This document shows, one piece after another, positions 60,763 through 64,000 of a DNA stretch of 64,000 bases (its first letter is position 1; the number at the start of each line of letters is the position of its first letter). The notes beneath the pieces were generated by a model. That model did no database searches. It was not told the origin of the DNA and worked only from the letters and a program-made list of their open reading frames with translations. The position numbers and the translations under genes are program-made. The DNA comes from [Clostridium] saccharolyticum WM1. GTDB taxonomy: Bacteria > Bacillota > Clostridia > Lachnospirales > Lachnospiraceae. Where the stretch lies: NCBI RefSeq assembly GCF_000144625.1, contig NC_014376.1, positions 62,001-126,000 on the forward strand. The letters run 5' to 3'.

Positions 60763-61497
60763 ATGAGAGCAGTCATTACAGGAGGAACTAGTGGAATTGG
60801 CTTAAGCGCTGCCATAGAGTTAGGGAAGGCTGGTTATGACATTATTATCACCGGAATTAGCCAGGAGGATGGGAAATCGGCACTGGAAACTCTGAAAAGC
60901 CATGGGATAAACAGTGAGTTTATTTATGCAGATTCGATGAATGAGGAAGACGTCAATCGATGCTTTGAAAAAATATCCCAGACCTATGATTCCCTGGATG
61001 TGTTGGTGAACAATGTGGGAGGTCTTGGCGGAAGGCAGCGTTTTGAAGAGATGGAGACTTCCTTTATGAGAAAGGTAATGGCACTTAACTTTGACAGTGC
61101 ATTTTATGCAAGCCGTGCAGCCATTCCTTTGCTGAAAAAGGGCAATCATCCATCCATCATTAACTATAGTACCATTGCAGTTACCTCCGGCGGAGGCCCG
61201 GGCGCGGGAATCTATGCTGCAAGTAAGGCAGCAATTGAAGGACTGACACGGGCACTGGCAAAAGACCTTGCGGATTATGGAATCCGTGTAAATGCCGTTT
61301 CCCCCGGTACCATTGATACGGCATTCCATTCTGCAACAAAGCGTGAGATCCTGGAATCCTGGAAGGAAGGGATTCTTATGAAACGGCTTGGAGAACCATC
61401 AGAGGTAGCAGCAGTGATCGGATTCCTGGTTTCTGAAAAAGCCTCCTTTATTACAGGAGAGATTATACAGATCAATGGCGGCCAGGTGTTTATCTGA
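60763..61497 (+). CDS. SDR-family oxidoreductase (KduD/FabG-like)
   Basis: A 244-aa NAD(P)-dependent short-chain dehydrogenase. Cofactor motif GGTSGIG at 7-13, NNVGG near 84 (NNAG variant), catalytic Ser in NYSTIAV near 131, YxxxK in YAASKAA near 150, then NAVSPGTIDT near 177. In this operon, next to KdgF and lyases, it would fit reduction of a 2,5-diketo-3-deoxyuronate or the ulosonate isomer to 2-keto-3-deoxygluconate, the role of KduD or DehR. Sequence alone only supports a generic SDR. RBS AAAGGAG. Confidence 0.9.
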   Translation: MRAVITGGTSGIGLSAAIELGKAGYDIIITGISQEDGKSALETLKSHGINSEFIYADSMNEEDVNRCFEKISQTYDSLDVLVNNVGGLGGRQRFEEMETSFMRKVMALNFDSAFYASRAAIPLLKKGNHPSIINYSTIAVTSGGGPGAGIYAASKAAIEGLTRALAKDLADYGIRVNAVSPGTIDTAFHSATKREILESWKEGILMKRLGEPSEVAAVIGFLVSEKASFITGEIIQINGGQVFI

Positions 61498-61520
61498 TAA
61501 TATAGAAAGGGAGTGGCATA

Positions 61521-61850
61521 ATGGTTTTAAAATATGAAGATATAATTCCCGGGAACCCGGAGCCGGGAATCACCAGGCGTATTCTTGCAAGGGGCGGAAG
61601 CCTGATGGGGGTAGAGGCCTCCTTTATAAAGGGAGCAGTGGGAAGTATCCATAAGCATCCTCATGAGCAGGTCAGCTATATCGTATCCGGTTCCTTCCAG
61701 TATGAAGCAGATGGTGTGAAATATATTCTGAAGGCCGGAGACAGCTACTACGTAGAACCGGAATCCCTGCATGGCGCAACGGCATTGGAAGATTCTGTGA
61801 TCCTGGATATTTTTACACCCCAGCGAGAGGACTTTATTGGAGAGAAATAA
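61521..61850 (+). CDS. kdgF: KdgF-type cupin (unsaturated uronate linearisation)
   Basis: A 109-aa single-domain cupin. HKHPHEQ (H44, H46, H48, Q50) and H84 in PESLHGAT supply the metal ligands of the KdgF family, which converts 4,5-unsaturated galacturonate, mannuronate or guluronate released by lyases into open-chain 4-deoxy-5-ketouronate. SYIVSGSFQYEADG and LKAGDSYYVEP are the usual strands between the ligands. It is the last gene of the operon and strong evidence that the upstream heparinase-like proteins make unsaturated uronates. The KDG kinase and KDPG aldolase needed next are absent from the window. Confidence 0.9.
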   Translation: MVLKYEDIIPGNPEPGITRRILARGGSLMGVEASFIKGAVGSIHKHPHEQVSYIVSGSFQYEADGVKYILKAGDSYYVEPESLHGATALEDSVILDIFTPQREDFIGEK

Positions 61851-61916
61851 AAAGGGGAAGGGCGTTTTGCAGGTGTCATAAGGAAAAATCCAGTAATAAA
61901 ATATGAAACAGGAAGG

Positions 61917-61956
61917 ACAGGCTGCTTAAATGCTAAATTGGCAGCCTGTTATTGTT
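61917..61956 (+). terminator. Terminator of the heparinase/KdgF operon
   Basis: ACAGGCTGC (61917-61925) pairs perfectly with GCAGCCTGT (61941-61949), followed by TATTGTTG. The rest of the interval to 62040 shows no gene. Confidence 0.75.
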
Positions 61957-62039
61957 GTGCTGGTATATACTATCCATCATACCCTCTATCATTCCTGTTG
62001 GTCAAAAACCATGGTTTGGGTTTAAATTCTGATTATTTT

Positions 62040-62068
62040 TTCTGAAAAGCCAATATTTTTATTATAAT
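62040..62068 (+). promoter_or_regulatory. Probable promoter of the AAC(3)-family gene
   Basis: TTCTGA (62040-62045), 17-bp spacer, TATAAT (62063-62068). The -35 is weak. Confidence 0.5.
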
Positions 62069-62159
62069 TTAGATGGGACTTACTTGAAAAATTCCGTTAG
62101 ATTCCTTATGATGGTAAGCAGGATGTGATAAATTTATCTGGAAAAAGAAAGGTGTTATG

Positions 62160-62948
62160 ATGTTTACAAAACAAAATCTGAAGCAGAATTTAAAGGAAAT
62201 GGGAATTATGCCCCATGACACTTTGCTCCTGCACTCATCCATGAAGGCAATCGGAGAGGTGGAAGGCGGGGCGGATACCGTACTTGATGCTTTTATGGAA
62301 TATATGTCTGACGGTCTGCTGATACTGCCCACTCATACTTGGGCTGCCATGTCTGAATACCACAATGTATATGATCCAAGAATAGAGCCGGCTTGTGTGG
62401 GAATTTTACCTAATCTTTTTATGAAACGGAAAGGTGTGCTTCGTTCCTTACATCCAACCCATAGTGTGGCTGTATACGGAAAGGATGGAAAAGCATTTAT
62501 TGAGGGAGAGGAACATCGGACAACGCCCTGCCCGCCAGGCGGCTGCTATGACCGTTTAAAAGACAGAAATGGGAAAATCCTGCTTCTTGGAGTTGGTCAC
62601 GAGCGAAATACGTTTATCCACTGCGTAGAAGAACATCTAGAGGTGCCGGAGCGGCTGACCAAGGAACCTACTTATTTTAAGATAGTTATGCCAGGCAATC
62701 AGATAAAGCCCTCCTTCATGCACTGTCATGAAAATCCTGTTACGGATCATATTTCAGAGAATTACACGAAGCTGGAACAGGCCTTCTATGACAGAAAAGC
62801 TGCGGTTAAGGCCACTTTCGGCGATGCTGCCTGCATTTTGTGCGATGCCAATGGAGTCTACGAGGTGACGAAGGATGTGCTGTCCCACCAGATAAATTGT
62901 CTGATAGAATTGGAAACGATTCCTAAGGAGTGGTGGCGGAAAGAATAA
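62160..62948 (+). CDS. AAC(3)-family N-acetyltransferase
   Basis: A 262-aa cytoplasmic acetyl-CoA-dependent acetyltransferase of the antibiotic_NAT (AAC(3)/YokD/FrbF) fold. LLLHSSMKAIGEVEGGADTVLDAF near 23, LPTHTW near 56, the RSLHPTHSV active-site motif near 95 with the catalytic His, TTPCPPGGCYDRL near 120 and LLLGVGHERNTFIHCVEE near 138 are family motifs. Many chromosomal clostridial members are not known to give aminoglycoside resistance, so the natural substrate should be considered unknown. Tandem ATGs at 62157 and 62160 follow AAAGG. The second is better spaced. Confidence 0.9.
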   Translation: MFTKQNLKQNLKEMGIMPHDTLLLHSSMKAIGEVEGGADTVLDAFMEYMSDGLLILPTHTWAAMSEYHNVYDPRIEPACVGILPNLFMKRKGVLRSLHPTHSVAVYGKDGKAFIEGEEHRTTPCPPGGCYDRLKDRNGKILLLGVGHERNTFIHCVEEHLEVPERLTKEPTYFKIVMPGNQIKPSFMHCHENPVTDHISENYTKLEQAFYDRKAAVKATFGDAACILCDANGVYEVTKDVLSHQINCLIELETIPKEWWRKE

Positions 62949-63030
62949 ATGGAATATCTGGTGCATGGTTTATAAGAGGATAGAACGGAAAACGGTCTGT
63001 AAGCCATTTCCGGTAATTTATGGGTACAGC

Positions 63031-63059
63031 TTGCATTTTCTCTGGATTTGTGCTATAGT
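63031..63059 (+). promoter_or_regulatory. Promoter of queT
   Basis: TTGCAT (63031-63036), 17-bp spacer, TATAGT (63054-63059). Leader of about 105 nt. Confidence 0.7.
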
Positions 63060-63077
63060 ATCCCCCGTAATAAGGCC

Positions 63078-63161
63078 GAGGAACCCTTGATTTTAAAGGG
63101 ATTCTCACAACAATGACCGGTGTGTTCGAGACCTTCCACACCTAAAACAAAACTAAAGGAG
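63078..63161 (+). promoter_or_regulatory. preQ1-riboswitch-like leader of queT
   Basis: Two stems: GAG..CCCTT with AAGGG..CTC (63078-63106), then GGTGTG (63119-63124) with CACACC (63137-63142) closing a 12-nt loop. An A-rich tail (TAAAACAAAACTAAAGGAG, 63143-63161) ends in the ribosome site. Loop CCTT (63132-63135) can pair with AAGG (63156-63159), forming an H-type pseudoknot that hides the Shine-Dalgarno, the hallmark of preQ1 riboswitches. QueT is a known preQ1-riboswitch-controlled transporter. I cannot assign the class with certainty, and the canonical AGC loop motif of class I is not evident. Confidence 0.6.
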
Positions 63162-63169
63162 AAATGAAT

Positions 63170-63679
63170 ATGCATTACAAAACATCAGAAAGGACCTATT
63201 TTATGGTCTTTTCGGCTGCGATTGCTGCAGTCTACACTGTGCTGACCGTGATTTTTGCCCCTGTCAGCTTCGGACCTATCCAGTTTCGAATCTCAGAGAT
63301 CCTCTGTATTCTCCCATTTTTTACGCCGGCAGCGATTCCCGGATTGTTTATTGGCTGTTTCCTGTCTAATTTATTATGCGGAGCAGCGACCCTGGATGTG
63401 GTTTTCGGCAGCCTTGCCACCCTTTTAGGAGCCATTGGTTCCTACAAGCTTAGGAAAAGCAGATGGCTGGTATGCGTCCCCCCGATTTTAGCGAATACTA
63501 TCATCATCCCATGGGTTCTTCGTTATGCTTATGGCTCAGAGGACATGATCTGGTATGCCATGATAACAGTCGGTATCGGTGAAATTCTTGTGATAGGGAT
63601 CCTTGGCAATATCCTGATTGGTGTTTTAAATAACTACAGGCACATAATATTCGGGCGTTTCCTGTCAGATAAAGAATAA
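63170..63679 (+). CDS. queT: QueT-family queuosine precursor transporter
   Basis: A 169-aa ECF-type S component with five to six membrane helices, thought to bring in queuosine precursors (preQ0/preQ1) with a shared ECF energising module. Family segments: FSAAIAAVYTVLTVIFAPVSFGPIQFRISEIL-like opening (core SFGPIQFR near 33), LPFFTPAAIPGLFIGCFLSNL near 46, and NTIIIPWVLRYAYG near 113. An ATG at 63164 is too close to AAAGGAG, so the ATG at 63170 (MHYKTSERT) is used. The leader has riboswitch-like folding. Confidence 0.92.
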   Translation: MHYKTSERTYFMVFSAAIAAVYTVLTVIFAPVSFGPIQFRISEILCILPFFTPAAIPGLFIGCFLSNLLCGAATLDVVFGSLATLLGAIGSYKLRKSRWLVCVPPILANTIIIPWVLRYAYGSEDMIWYAMITVGIGEILVIGILGNILIGVLNNYRHIIFGRFLSDKE

Positions 63680-63702
63680 AACATATTTGTAAGCCGTATT
63701 TT

Positions 63703-63748
63703 AGCTTGTTCAGGTGTTGCATCATAAACTGCCTGGACAAGCTTTTTT
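63703..63748 (+). terminator. Intrinsic terminator of queT
   Basis: AGCTTGTTCAGG (63703-63714) pairs with CCTGGACAAGCT (63732-63743, one G-U), followed by six T. Confidence 0.9.
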
Positions 63749-64000
63749 CATTATTCCGTATCCCCTGCCCAAGAACTTCAAAAAAACCCCATAATAACGA
63801 AGCAGAAGAATATTCCTCCCGGTAAATTTTGGAAAAGGCGGCTGCATGATTGAAAAGGCGGCCGGATTTCCTTTTATTTCAACTCCGGCTGCAGGATAAT
63901 GTCTGGAAGAGCATGGCAAATTGTACCATAGCATAAAGGCTTGAAAGGTTACAACCGGAATATGAAATTTTGACAAAAACAGCAGATGTAACCAAAATGT
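63749..64000. other. Right-hand end of the window without an identified gene
   Basis: No convincing gene. A TTGACA at 63972-63977 close to the end may be the -35 of a promoter for the next gene outside the window. An 84-codon minus-strand frame here lacks a ribosome site. Confidence 0.4.

Noticed and set aside
63722..63976. 84-codon minus-strand frame at the right end
   Set aside because: No ribosome site, no recognisable protein features, and it overlaps the queT terminator region.

Overview
The window looks like a chromosomal segment of a spore-forming, sugar-fermenting clostridium of the Lachnospiraceae (Lacrimispora / Clostridium saccharolyticum type). This placement is inference. It rests on the moderate GC content, strong AGGAGG ribosome sites, family-typical proteins (DUF5711, sporulation protein YyaC, QueT, CBS/DRTGG pyrophosphatase, single-chain transketolase) and the density of carbohydrate-uptake operons. 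I found no rRNA, tRNA, transposase, phage gene or CRISPR array.

Layout. 1-4600: housekeeping genes (TSCPD-domain fragment, mtnN, a membrane protein, pgi, a lipoprotein). 4900-16230: a disaccharide/oligosaccharide operon with a solute-binding protein, two permeases, a GH2 beta-galactosidase, a GH65 phosphorylase, an EamA transporter, beta-phosphoglucomutase and a LacI regulator. 16260-24660: small conserved proteins, a coiled-coil membrane protein, yyaC, a LysM protein, DUF5711, transketolase and a ROK glucokinase preceded by 66-nt tandem repeats. 24670-27450 (minus strand): an FNR-like regulator with the NO/O2 defence genes ric and fprA. 27490-36930: galM, an AraGHF-like sugar ABC transporter, an AraC regulator and a giant DUF5107-TPR protein, tied together by three copies of a 25-nt operator-like sequence. 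37200-44500: pyrophosphatase, flavin reductase, shikimate-kinase-like protein and two chemoreceptors. 44660-47910: a Glc-family PTS EIICB, nanE and an RpiR regulator. 48040-61960: an IclR regulator and a 13-gene operon with an ABC importer (its own ATPase included), five small membrane proteins of unknown function, two heparinase II/III-type proteins, a dehydrogenase and KdgF. 62040-64000: an AAC(3)-family acetyltransferase and queT behind a preQ1-riboswitch-like leader.

How it works together. Imported sugars are split by hydrolysis, phosphorolysis or beta-elimination in the cytoplasm. Glucose and glucose-1-phosphate enter glycolysis through glucokinase, beta-phosphoglucomutase and phosphoglucose isomerase. 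Unsaturated uronates would go through KdgF and the dehydrogenase towards 2-keto-3-deoxygluconate, although the kinase and aldolase for that route are not in the window. The regulatory sequences are unusually readable: repeated operator-like sites sit at nearly constant distances from good sigma-A promoters for the AraC and IclR systems, and an FNR-type palindrome sits at -41.5 of the ric promoter.

The best candidate for an undescribed system is the IclR-controlled heparinase/KdgF/ABC operon with its five unrecognised membrane proteins. Second is the AraC/25-nt-site regulon containing the DUF5107-TPR protein.
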